NCBI GenBank assembly: GCA_003254925.1
Contig: QANZ01026610.1
Span: forward strand, 124,001-188,000
Source: Chamaecrista fasciculata
Lineage: Eukaryota > Streptophyta > Magnoliopsida > Fabales > Fabaceae
DNA length: 64,000 bases
Reading direction: 5' to 3'
The notes beneath the pieces are model-generated. The model did no database searches, was not told where the DNA came from, and was given only the letters and a program-made list of their open reading frames with translations. Positions 1-11,487 of this stretch are shown one piece after another; within the stretch, counting starts at the first letter, position 1, and every line of letters starts with the position of its first letter. The position numbers and the translations under genes were made by a program.

Positions 1-282
1 TTTTAAGCAAAATCCACCCACTAAGGGAGAGTCTAAGAGCCTGCTATTCCTTCTCGAAATATGGCTGTAACGTCCATTTACCTATTGTGATAGTTTTTGC
101 AAAGTACAAGCTGAAGCATAGCTATATCCTACATGTTAAATGACCAAAAACTATTTCATAAGATTTCATGTATATGGATAAGTTGGAGATAAAAACTCAA
201 ACACAAGGGTAATCGAGCCTCGATCTAATAATGACTTTGACTAGTATAGAAAGAGAGTCAAAATTTGAAGAAGAGATTTGAC
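1..282 (-). other. Intron 2 of the EULS3 lectin gene (partial)
   Basis: No continuation of the EUL lectin domain is readable on the minus strand between the exon 2 donor and the window edge, so this is taken as the start of a long intron. Its length is unknown. Confidence 0.6.
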
Positions 283-1228
283 CGGATGAGTGGCTCCAAT
301 GGAATGCTTAATGGCTTCACCAGTAACTTTGTTGACCAGAGAAAAGGCCGGGAATCCCTCTTCATCCTTCACTTTTGTGCTGAACTTCTCATCCTTGTAC
401 CAACGCTGCAAGAATAAACCAACAATAAGCACAGCAAAGCAAAGAGCAAGCAATTGAATCAGTCCAACAAACAGTCAACAGAAAACGGGAAAAAAAAATT
501 AGGGAAGATCATAATTCTAGAATCCGGATCAAATTGAAAAGTAAGAAACAATCAGACAGAGTAATAGCTACCAGAGCCATGCCCGATTTGACGATCTACC
601 CGTAAAACACTAATCCAAACTAAAATCACCAGAGATAACAGAAATTGTGCATAGAAATTACCTGGTAGTCATCGTTGGGATTCGATGGTGCAAGAATAAC
701 AGTGCCATCACGAATCGTAAGAGAGAAGTTAGGGTTAGCCTTAGGGAAGATCTTGAAAGTGGGCTTGTTGGAGGGAGTGGAACCAGAGCTATCACTCTGA
801 TGGTGCAAGAAGGAAGGAAGATGAGGGCGATGGCTATGGTGAGGCTCTTCATAGGAATCGACCTCATGAGAAACATGGTGAACAGTAGCGGCGGAATCTG
901 GCGGCGGCGCGTAAGCAGGGACACGTGGTGGTGGTGGAGGCGCGTCCGATGAGTAATTGTGGTCGAAGGAATCCGATTGAAACTGTGGAGGATTGTATTC
1001 ATGAGATGTGTGGTGGACTTGGGAGGCGTAAGGTCTGGGTGGTGGAGGCGGTTCGTCGCCGCCGTAGAATGAAGGTGGAGGTGGCGGAACATCGCCGCCG
1101 AAAAAGGAAGGCGGTGGCGGAGGAGGAGGGTTGTCGAAGGAAGAAAAGTTGGATGGTGGTGGAGGGTAATTCTGAGAGTCATCATCATCATCATTACGAT
1201 GATGGTGATGGTGGTGATGGAATGCCAT
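283..1228 (-). CDS. EULS3: Ricin B-like (EUL) lectin, EULS3 type, N-terminal part
   Basis: Euonymus-type lectin, a nucleocytoplasmic carbohydrate-binding protein often linked to stress responses (family knowledge). Exon 1 is 1228-662 (189 codons). It starts MAFHHHHHHHRNDDDDD, then runs into Pro-rich blocks with His, Asp, Ser and Tyr, and ends with the start of the lectin domain (PTFKIFPKANPNFSLTIRDG, VILAPSNPNDDYQ). Exon 2 is 405-283 (41 codons): RWYKDEKFSTKVKDEEGFP, then VTGEAIKHSIGATHP. The introns follow CAG/GTAATT at 661 and TTGCAG at 406. The second donor (GTCAAA at 282) is less typical but matches the usual break after ATHP. The rest of the lectin domain lies beyond the left edge. The His-rich head and the WYKDEK and IKHSIGATHP motifs are typical of EULS3 proteins, so identity is firm; the second donor is less certain. 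Confidence 0.88.
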
Positions 1229-4200
1229 GGTGGATCTTGTTTGTGAAATCGGGAATTTCAGAGAACTCGAGAGTGAAGGCTATGGAGTATAGAGTAAGAG
1301 TGGCGAACGAAGACCACGACGATGATGACCATCAGAAAGGGGTTTCAACTTTTATCAGTTTATGCGTTATCTTACCGCAATTTAATAATTCACCAAATTT
1401 TAATTTAATTCTTCATATATTTTTGTTCTCAAATTAATTCTTTAAAATATTTTTTATTATCAATTTAAAGGTTTTTATCTAATTAATCAAAGTCAATGAC
1501 ATATTATTATTAATTAAAAATATAACTTCGTTTTCGTTTATTAATGATTTCAATTGGCAAATTTTATTATTATATTATCAAGTTAGGTTTATAAAAAAAA
1601 CATATAAATTTTATATATATTAATTAAAATAAAAATTGGATAAAAAAAATTAAAATACAAAGATATAATTAAAAAAATTAAATTAAATAAAAATACATTT
1701 CCATAAATAGTTTTATATCTTTAATTAATATTATTGCAAAAGTAAAATAAATGGTACATGAATAATAAAACAAATATCAAAATGAAAAAGAAGAAATTAA
1801 GAGAGAATAAATTAAAAAAAAAAAATTAAACACCTAAGAGTATAAAATGATGTTTTAATCTTTAATAATTATTTGAGATTTGAGATCTGATAATTTACAG
1901 ATTTTCCCTAAAAGAATCTTTATTTAAAATAAGAGGAAAAAAAATCCTAAGTCCTCCTCTATGATAATAGATGTGGACACGTGGTCCAGGGATCAGACCT
2001 ACCCCACAACAACCTAAAAATGGAGGGAAAAACGAAACATAGCTCCAAATCCATACGATATCCTTAACTGTTAAGAAACGAAATGCGTGTGAATTTGAGA
2101 ATTATTATTTTATAAGGATAATACAAGTCAAAAACACAAAATACAATGGAAAGATACGGTGTAGTGTAACGCGATGTTAGTTGGCCAAATAAAAAACGCA
2201 AGTAAATGTTATGTGGGTAGTTCTACATTAAACAATAACCAATTAAGAGCCCTCACAACTTATAGTTTATTGATTATAAAATAATAATGATCTATTTATA
2301 TAAACAAAGTCTCAAATACAAATAAAAAAATTGTCACAAACATGAGGATGATTCAGAAATGTCGGTGTTGAAGAGCAGAATCTGTCACAACCATAATTTA
2401 TGAATTATGATGTGGTTTTGTGAGTTGACATCATCATCATACCACCATTCCACGAGTCCTGCTTTTGTATCATCATCATATTTTGAAAAAAAAAAAACGA
2501 AATCTCCTACCATTCTTACTTTCTTAATTGACCCAAAACAAAGAAAAAGAAAAAGAAAAATGTCCCCACCAATACTCATTGGAATTGGGCTAGTTGGGCT
2601 TGGACCTCAAGCCCAACATGTCCGGGCCATCAAATTAATAATGGATCATTGGATCCTATGTTCAAAAAATAATCCTGTAATAATGAGGCTTGAAGTAAAT
2701 TAATCTTGTGTATGATATGGGATATAATTTTATTGACAAAAAAAAAGATATGGGATATAATTTTAAATGTATGTATTTACTTTTGAGTATGTTTAATTAT
2801 TTTTTAATATTTTCCAATGATATATATTATTAAAGTTATTTATAAATTATAACTATGCTATAATTATGAATTTTGAAACAATACCATGAGAGAAATATGA
2901 AAATAGTACTGAACTGGTGATTATGAATTACAAGTGAGGAACTATTTAATATTTATGTACAGGATTCAACTACTGAAGATACAACTGATATAATAACAAA
3001 CTTTAACAAATCCCTATAACTAACACACGCTCACAAATTTCACACAAATAAACTATATGAAAAGATCGATTCTCTCTCTCTTTTTAAAGGTTCATGCATG
3101 ATCCAATTTGATTTGACGGTTCAAGTGACCTAAAGAACTCAATTAATTTGTCTCTGTGATCAGATCAATTTGAGTCATAATTCAAAGCATCATTTTTAAC
3201 AATTTATATTTCTCACAATGTTTTAGAATAATTTAAACAAAAAGTAAAAAACACTCTGTTTAAAAATTTATTTACTATATATATTATCAATAGTAGACAT
3301 TAAAAATCGCTCTTTTTTTATCTATGTAATGATGTAATCTCATTTCGTCCATTATATATTATCCCATACTGACTGTACATATTATTGACTTTTTTTCTTT
3401 TTTGGCCTGAGTACATATTATTGACTTGGATGTCGTACTAAGCATCTCATGGCACTGACTCTTCATTTTTAGACAAGTATTTATATTAAATATGGAATTG
3501 ATTTTCACACTCGCTCACGGGTCCGGGTATATCATAGTATCCTACCCATACCTTACCCATGATGATCCATACAGGGCAACATGATCTTAATGTGATAAAG
3601 TTAAGATGATACATCAATTCAACGTGATATATATATATATATATATATTGCTTAGTTCTTAAATTTTAAAATCATATAATTTAATATTTGGAAAGCTTTT
3701 CACTGATTAACTATTATTTTTTGAATTACGCACATTTAACTTATTTTTATTCATTTTTGAATTACAAGCAACTACTGATTAAGAATAATTGTTTAAAAAA
3801 AATGGTGGAGTAAACATATTCTTTTTTAGTGGACAAAAAACTTAAGAGTGGAGTTCAACACTGGTATCTCACTAAAGTTAGTGATACTTTTCGACCTTTT
3901 AAGGGTTTAAAAAGAAAATTTACATATCACCTATTAAATAATTATTCTCTCATTAACTAGAAAATTCGAATCAACACCTCTATGAAATAAGTAATGTCCA
4001 AACTCCAGATCTTAATGAACTATGCCACTCTTTATTGAAAATAGAGATATCTTTTGAAGTTGGGTAATTTAGTCATTGGATTTATTTCAAAACTACAACT
4101 TAATTAATATTTGAATAAACATATTTTTAGATTGTTATTTTTTTACAAACGATTTTTTTTGTAATCTTTTAAATATTTATTGTAAATATTGAATAAATTA

Positions 4201-4790
4201 TATTTATATAAAAATTAAAAGATATATTTTTTAATATCAAAGAACTAGATTATAATTTTGAAATTAAAGTAGAATTTCTATTAAATTATGTATGGTTGGA
4301 TCAAAGCCTACGAATTCAAAAACACATGGGAGGCCGTTAAAAGAACGAGGGGTTATGTATCCAATGAATAATAAAATTAATCAAAGAGTTTTGATGATAA
4401 GGATTACTCATCATGCAAATGCATCCTTAACGACTCCGAAATAAATAAATAAGTAAATTTTTTAATATGGAGCATGTGAAGCTTGCAACATTTATCCACG
4501 TTCTTATTTTATTTTAATTAGGAACAGATCGATGATGCATCAACCTGCCAAATCTTTCTTCTTCTAGTTATTTTATATCAAAATATGTTAGTTCCCAACT
4601 GTCTTCGATATTCTAAATCATTTTGGTGCAAACCCCCATACTCATATTCCATGAATAACCACTTTTTTTTTGCGCCGACAAAAAAAATGTTTAGTTGGAG
4701 AATAAAAGAGGTATGGTGAAATTAATATTATATCGTTTTGGTCCTTAGGGCCTCTTTGTACTACCCAAAAAAATAATATTATATACATAT
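1229..4790. other. AT-rich intergenic region
   Basis: Promoter side of the EULS3 gene plus gene-free DNA. I see A/T tracts, a (TA)n run near 3628-3649 and no ORF that resembles a known protein. The short ORFs near 2385-2703 are low-complexity and unconvincing. Confidence 0.6.
1978..1984. promoter_or_regulatory. G-box/ABRE-type motif upstream of the EULS3 gene
   Basis: CACGTGG lies about 750 bp upstream of the EULS3 start codon. It matches the ABRE/G-box core bound by bZIP and bHLH factors. A single distant copy is weak evidence for function. Confidence 0.35.
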
Positions 4791-4800
4791 ATATTGATAT

Positions 4801-5139
4801 GAGTAAACTATCAAATTGGTCCCTGGATTATTGGCTCGCTGACAGATTGGTCCCCGAATTTAGGAAATTGACAAATAGGTCCCCGAATTTTTCTAACGAG
4901 TCAAATAGGTCCCCGAATTTTTCTAACATTAGTCAAATAGGTCCCCGAATTTTTTTAACATTAGTCAAATAGGTCCCCGAATAACATGCACATAAGGACC
5001 TATTTGACAAATGTTAGAAAAAATCGGGGACCTATTTGACTCGTTAGAAAAATTCGGGGACTTATTTGTCAATTTCCTAAATTCAGGGACCAATTTGTCA
5101 GCGAGTCAATAATCCAGGGACCAATTTAGTAGTTTACTC
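4801..5139. mobile_element. MULE-like foldback MITE, GAGTAAAC family, with 10-bp target duplication
   Basis: A 339-bp near-perfect inverted repeat. It begins GAGTAAACTATCAAATTGG and ends with the mirror CCAATTTAGTAGTTTACTC. The inside repeats 'aaataggtccccgaatttttctaac' style blocks several times. ATATTGATAT occurs directly on both sides (4791-4800 and 5140-5149), a 10-bp target duplication. That length suits Mutator-like elements. There is no coding capacity. The sharp duplication and high arm identity point to a fairly recent insertion. Confidence 0.85.
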
Positions 5140-5149
5140 ATATTGATAT

Positions 5150-6048
5150 TGATGAGAAGATAGGTAATGCCTTTAGAAATATAAAAAATAATAAAATAGA
5201 CGCATTTATATATGTAAAAAAGGAACCAATAGCAGTGAGAAACGTGGTGAATTGGATGTCACTTACATCTATCTATCTAGCAAAGTTAGACATGGCACTG
5301 GAAACAACGAGGCGAATTCTGCAGGTAGGATAATGAAAGTGATAAAAATAAATAAATAAGATAATCCCCAGAAAGGAAAACTAAAAGCAAAAGGATATAT
5401 AAAAAAGAAAAAAAAATAATAATCTTGATTCTTATCCTATTCTATTCACAGCTATTGTTATTAATTAATCAGTTATTTGACTGAGATGAGTTTAAGAGAA
5501 GAAAATGATAGTGCTACAAGTCATCATACACTGGATAATGACAAGATCAAACGTGGATTAATGGTGGCCGGAATAAAGATTATGGAGCATAGTGAACCAT
5601 ACACGTACAAACGGCGTATGGCTAAGAATTAAGTGAGATTAATTAATAATAATTCAGTTTTAATTAATAGAAAAAACGAAACTCATATAAGACGATCACA
5701 ATCAAACAGCAATCCTTTAATTTATATATCTACAAACAAGAGTATCTTATATATAAAAAGCTGAGTACAAATTATAATGAACAGTTTGTACACGAATCAG
5801 TTTGGATTCGTCATCAAAGTAATTAAGAGAAATTAATTGTGGCTCGAGTACTCTTAGAATTTAAACCCCAGAATCTTAGCTTTAAATTCCAAATCAAACT
5901 AATTAACAATTCGTCATTTTCTTCTTTAATTTTTCCCCTAAATAATAGGCCCTGGATAAGTGAGAAGATGGATGTCCATTTGAAGGTGGGCTCAGGTTAT
6001 TGGATATTTTTTTTTAATATATTATTTTTGATGATGGAAGTGTTGGGA
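5150..6048. other. Intergenic, 3' side of the NAC gene
   Basis: AT-rich sequence with no recognised gene. It should include the 3' UTR and polyadenylation region of the NAC gene on the minus strand. Confidence 0.5.
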
Positions 6049-7274
6049 TTATCCCTGAAAGCGAAGTAACTGGTGATTCAACAAGGACTGCTTGAGGAGG
6101 AAGTCCCATTGTGGGTTCTGGTATTGAGTGTTGTTGTTAGGGAAATTGCAAGAAGAAGACGAAGAAGCAGCCTGATGCGACGTCGTATTATACTTGTTTG
6201 AGGGTGGGTAGAATAACAGTGAATCCTCTTCCAGCTCACGCTTCTTTAAGTTGAGCATAATGTTGTTTTCCATGTTTGCTGATGAAGGAGTTTGGAACAT
6301 CAAATCTGGAGGGCATGTTTGGTGGGCAGGATTATTCAGATTATTGATTCCGAAGCCAGGAGGGGTTGTTTGGTTATTCTCGGATAATATACTGCTGAGC
6401 ATGGAGTAGTCAGTGGCGTCTAGGAGGTTCGAGAAGGACAAGGATTTCTGAGAGATGAGATTTGTGTTGTTTGGAATTGGCTGGCTTGATGGGATCATTG
6501 TTGGACTCTGATCCTCTGCTACATCTATATGATCACCCACGGCCGCTTCCGCTTCCGATGTGGGACTTGCAGATTGATCAGAAATTAACTTGGACTTCTT
6601 GTATATCCGGCAAAGAACCCAGTCATCTAACTGCAAAATCAATCAAGAAATTCAAATTAAAAAAGCTAGCTAGGCTTGTGTATATGATTAATGTTGAAAC
6701 TTGAAACTGACCCTCATGTTGGTGGAGGGATGGGAGTCTTTAAACTTAATGGATCTGTTTTTGTTGTTGTCAAGTAGGCGATATTCGTGCATGATCCAAT
6801 TAGTCTTCATCCCCTTAGGGGGTTTTCCTGTGTAGAAAACCAGAGCCTTCTTGACCCCCATGCTCGAGTCTCCACGAAACGACGACGTCGCCACTATGGT
6901 CTTATCAGTACCCGTAGCCTTCCAATACCCCGATCCCGCTGCCCTGTTTGGCCGCGCACCGTTCGGGTACTTCCTATCCCGAGGGCTGAAGAAGTACCAT
7001 TCCTTATCCCCAAACGCCGCCTTCTCTGTTTCACAAAATACTTAATTAACAAACACATCACCGATTCAATAAAATTAATCGAAACAACAACAATAGAATA
7101 TATACCAGGTAACTCCCAGGGATCAAACTTGTAGATATCAACCTCGGCAATGATGGAAACGGGTAAAGGCATGGAAGCCACCTTCTTTCTCAGATAGTGA
7201 AGAATGAGTTCTTCGTCGGTGGGGTGAAACCGAAACCCCGGTGGTAAATTCGATTGGGGAGATCGGGATCCCAT
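6049..7274 (-). CDS. NAC-domain transcription factor (NAM/NAP-like)
   Basis: Plant-specific nuclear DNA-binding factor. There are three exons: 7274-7106, 7025-6712 and 6630-6049, giving 354 residues. The NAC domain fills the first ~172 residues. Subdomain A is [19 protein letters not shown]; subdomain C includes [19 protein letters not shown] and [12 protein letters not shown]; subdomain D includes [17 protein letters not shown]-type sequence and NWIMHEYRL; subdomain E is [12 protein letters not shown] at the start of exon 3. The introns sit at the usual NAC positions (within WELP-E and just before LDDW). The C-terminal half is the variable activation region, with [16 protein letters not shown] followed by Asn/Ser/Gln-rich sequence, and ends NHQLLRFQG. 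The start is the ATG right before the NAC domain. I do not assign a specific orthologue. Confidence 0.93.
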
Positions 7275-7489
7275 GGGAATAGCTAGCTAATTAAGAATGA
7301 GATGGAGAGGATTGAAATTTTTGGGTTCGGAAGAAGGTGGGGGGTTTTTATGGAGGTGGGAATTTGTCGTGACTCGGCTAAAGGAGATTAGGCCAAACCC
7401 AAAGTAAGGAAGGAAGGATGAATGAATGAATGAATGAGAAAGTGGGAGAAAGAAAATCAGTTTGAAAAATTTCCAAAAACTGGGGCCCA

Positions 7490-7658
7490 CACGTGAGCAC
7501 AAGTAAAACAAGACAAGAACAGAAGCGGGGCCCACTTCGCATTGGCCTTATGTTCATACGCAGACACTTCCATTTTGTCGTTTTCTTTCTGTGATGGATG
7601 GATGGCGGCGCGCACCTCTGACGTCACTCTTCTCCCTCACATCACAACTCCACGTGGC
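7490..7658. promoter_or_regulatory. bZIP-type motif cluster upstream of the NAC gene
   Basis: Three ACGT-core sites lie 216-384 bp upstream of the NAC start codon: CACGTG at 7490-7495, the palindrome TGACGTCA at 7619-7626, and CACGTGGC at 7651-7658. These match G-box/ABRE and C-box/CRE sites. Clustered ACGT cores are typical of ABA- and stress-responsive promoters. Function is inferred. Confidence 0.5.
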
Positions 7659-7739
7659 TCTCTGACCCCCCCACACCTACTCTACTCTACTCTTCAATGC
7701 TTCCTCTCACCATGTTTTTTATTTCAAGGCTACTCTTAA

Positions 7740-10736
7740 TCCTCATCATTATTTCCCTTAGCCTCAACAATCTTAATGCTCTAAACTACAAAGATATTCC
7801 ATCCACTTTGACTCTGTCATCTCAAGGTTTATTAGTACTAGCTAGCTAATAGCTATATCCTCTGTTTTAATTATTAATCTCATATATGAAATTACTGTGC
7901 TAGTATTTTTTGATTTATTATAATTTTTTATTAGAGATAATTTTATTTAGGCAGACATTAGATGTAAACTTCTTTTTGTTACATTATAAAATTAAATTCA
8001 ATTTTATTAATATATGCATGCCAAGTGTAATTGAGTGGAAGATATTTTATGAGGATGAGATAGGGGAGATTCGAGTTGGAAACTAATAAGAGGGCCAATT
8101 ATGGAACATGTATGGAAGAAAAAGGAATAAAGGTGGAAAAGAAGAGGATGACAAGCGAGAAAGCAGGAAAAAGGCACTAGCAGTCTAGCACTAGCTAGCG
8201 CATGGGAGGATGAGATACAGTGAATATAATGGATGATGGATCATTTACATTCTAAAATAATACTATTGTCAAACTAATATTTTGAAGTAATTAAAATGAT
8301 GTCTATATTATTATTATTATTTCTTTTAATGAGTCTGTGAAGATGAATTAAGAATTAAGAAGGTGATTAATTAGCAAGATAGCCAAAAACAGAATAGAGA
8401 AGGAGAGGACGATAATAGGCATATAGGACCAGGCTACCTAATTTAATTGTAGGCCAAAAAGTATAGAAAGGGACAAAGGGCATCCTGTACACAATCATAG
8501 AATTGGAGTTTGGTGGAAAAGTCAATCCCCAAACAGTGTTTTGCTCGCTCGCTTAAATTTTCTTATGATTTATTTCCGTTTTTATTTTAAGAGGTAAAAT
8601 CTACAATTTTTCTGGTTTAAGAAATAAAATCTATAATTTGATGTAAATTTAGCACTCTATAGAATCATATATATTTTTTTTATCAGGCTAATTTACTAAG
8701 TTTCATGTCGAAGGTAAAATAAATCTTAAATTTTAATACTTGATTTAGATATTCTACGAATTATGAACTTTGTTATTAATTACCACCTTATCCTTAAGTT
8801 TCAAAAGTTTATAAATGCATCTCTTCAATTTTTAAATAAGTTGACAGATACAATACAATCTATGATTTTTTTAAAAAAAAAAGTTTAAAAATTCAAGAAG
8901 TATAATTATCATATCTTCAAATTCATAAGTATTAAGTGAACAAAATTAAATTTTTGTTTTACCAAATTTTATAATCCAAGAGTCTTAAATAAGTAAAGTT
9001 AAAAGTTTAAAAAGTCTATTGATCAAATTTTAGAATTTAAGAGTTTTAAATAAATACAATTTAAAGTTTAAAAAGTTTATTTTTCAAAGCTTAAAAAGTT
9101 TTTTGAAGATATTTTTTACTCCCAACAATTAATATAATTTAACCTTATTATTCTTGGTCAATCACTTACAATGAGACCAATAACTCAGTTCCAGTAAAGA
9201 AGATACTCTTTATATTCCCCGTCACATCGACCCCACCCATCATCTCATACTATGATAGTACTCATCCTACTAATTCAAACCCAATATGTTACAATGACCC
9301 CACAAGTGTGTGTCGCCCATTGGTCCACGTGGCAATCATGAAACTGAAGAAATAAAAAACAACCAAAGCGAATTAAATCATCAATTATATATAGAGAGAG
9401 AATTATTCTATAGAAAGTTTGATTTTTGAGTCACTTTAGTTTTAAGTTATTGGATTTCTCTTTCATATCTGTGTAATAAATTTTTATGCATAAAACTTAC
9501 AGACAAAAAAGAAAATCTAATAACAAAATTGTGCACTAAGTCATCACTAACGGTGGAATTAAATTTTGTAAAAGGAACTAGTCATTTACAATATAGTGTG
9601 CGACCATGTTTCAAATAAAAATGCTTCCATTGAAGGATATTTATAAAAAATCAAAAAAAATAAAACATTAGTACTCCAATTTTTAAATTTTAGACAAACA
9701 TATAAAGAGGACAGTTGCAAAAATAATTACTACTCTCCTAATTATTAAATCATCAATTTTTATCTTGATATATATATAAAATTATATTGTATACACATCT
9801 TGAGACAAAGCTCGAAAATCTAACTGTTAGGAGGACGGTTGCTCTTCCTATAGAATTACTCTAAAATTTTTTTAGATTTTTCCTATATATAATTTTAATG
9901 AATTTGGAGAACCACACATATATTATATTATGTGTTTTGTACGTGTGAGAATACTGTAGCCCTATAAATATCGTGAGTGCACTCACGTGGTCCATGAATG
10001 ATGAAACACACTCCTTTTCTCTCCCCACCCTATTGTTCATTTCTTAATTGGAAAGGAAACTTAATTACTTTAAATTGTTTCCCTAATTTCTAATAAGTAA
10101 TATAATTTGTTTATTTAATTTATATATGTGAGAACTGAAAGATCACTAGATCTAGATGTGGCATGATGATGACTAGATTGGACATTATACTATATATAAT
10201 GGAGTCTTTTCTTCGATCATGTATTGTGAGAAACATGTTTGTAAATTGATTAAGTTATCTGTCGCCATAATTAATAACGAGCCATACGCGCACAAATGAT
10301 CTCATCACAATTCCAACATTTCTATGTAATCATGTCAATCAATTATTGTTCATCAAGCAATGACGAAATATTTGTGTGTGTGTGTATATATATATTTAAA
10401 TCGAAATGAAAATTATTGTTCAAACACGGCCTTATGTAAGGTTGGTGGCATCCATGTTTGTTCTCATTTATCAGTATATGTATATAACTATATATATAAC
10501 GTAACTAACGTATGGGCGTATGGCTCACCCAATATTGTTGAAAACACCATAATATCTCGTGTGTTTTTTGTCTGCACAGACCTAGGTTGTGTTCGGAGTT
10601 TGGAGCATGCATTTCATCGTTTTCCTCTTCCTTTATTCCTGGAAGATATGTGCTATTTAATTCTGCAGCTATATTTTTTTTAAAAAAAGCTTTTATTTAA
10701 TTTTTTCAAAGGCTCTTTATTTTAATTTACAAATTA
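7740..10736. other. AT-rich intergenic region
   Basis: No credible gene on either strand. The sequence is dominated by A/T tracts with a few scattered CACGTGG motifs (for example near 9326 and 9984) that are not close to a gene start. Confidence 0.6.
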
Positions 10737-11032
10737 GAGTAAACTAATAATTCAGTCTTTGAAAGATTTCCAAGATACAAATTTGGTCCCTGAAAGATCA
10801 AAATACACATTTAGTTTCTTAAAGATTAAAATACACATTTAGTTCCTGAAAGATCAAAATGATATACTTTTTTCAAAAAATTAAAACGGTATATTATTTT
10901 AGTCCATTGAAAGAACTAATTAGTATGCTATTTTGATCTTTCGACTTTAAGGACTAAACTGTACATTTCAATCTTTCAGAGATCGAGTTGTCAACTTCGT
11001 AATATTTCAGGGACCAAATTGTTAATATTCTC
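10737..11032. mobile_element. GAGTAAAC-family foldback MITE (diverged copy)
   Basis: Starts GAGTAAACTAATAATTCAG and ends with a decayed mirror (GTTAATATTCTC). The inside repeats 'aaatttggtccctgaaagatc' blocks, inverted in the right half. It clearly belongs with the elements at 4801 and 39595, but no target duplication is visible, so it is probably older. Confidence 0.7.
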
Positions 11033-11152
11033 ATGTCTTTGAGTAATATCTTGAGAAGAATGTAAATAACTTCTTCCAAATTATAATTCATTTGTAAATA
11101 ACTCATTTAACTATTAAATTTATTAAATGACCCCTTCAATATAATTATGATC

Positions 11153-11478
11153 TATGAAGCATGGACACTTCATTTTAACAGCGTGTCGCCGTGTCAGACA
11201 CGTGTCCGTGTCTGACACTCGTACGACACCCACACAACACATATTCATAAGTTTTAAAATATAAAATCAATTTTTTGTATAATATCATATATGACATATA
11301 TTACGGATAATTATTGTAATTTTTAAAATTTTTATTAAAATTTATGGATTTTTAATTATTTATATATATAAATATATGCCGTGTCGTGTCGTATAATTTT
11401 AAGAATCTGGAGTGTCAGTGTGTCCGTGTCCGTGTCGTGTCCCGTATCCGTGTCCGTGTCCGTGTCCGTTCTTCTTAG
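11153..11478. mobile_element. MITE carrying GTGTCC hexamer repeats, 9-bp target duplication
   Basis: A 326-bp element flanked by the 9-bp direct repeat ATTATGATC (11144-11152 and 11479-11487). The ends are imperfect inverted repeats: TATGAAGCATGGACAC on the left, and the complement of the right end reads CTAAGAAGAACGGACAC. Both ends carry GTGTC/CCGTGT hexamers; the right end is a short (CCGTGT)n array, and the centre is AT-rich. Two related copies lie at about 19219-19500 and 50690-51000. The 9-bp duplication fits a Mutator-like origin. Confidence 0.75.
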
Positions 11479-11487
11479 ATTATGATC

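Noticed and set aside
1205-1228. His run resembling an engineered His tag or vector
   Set aside because: It leads into a natural Pro-rich EULS3 head with a plant intron; no vector sequence is nearby.
647-1437. Long plus-strand ORFs opposite the lectin exon
   Set aside because: They are antisense shadows of the Pro/His-rich EULS3 exon, whose skewed codons suppress stops on the other strand.
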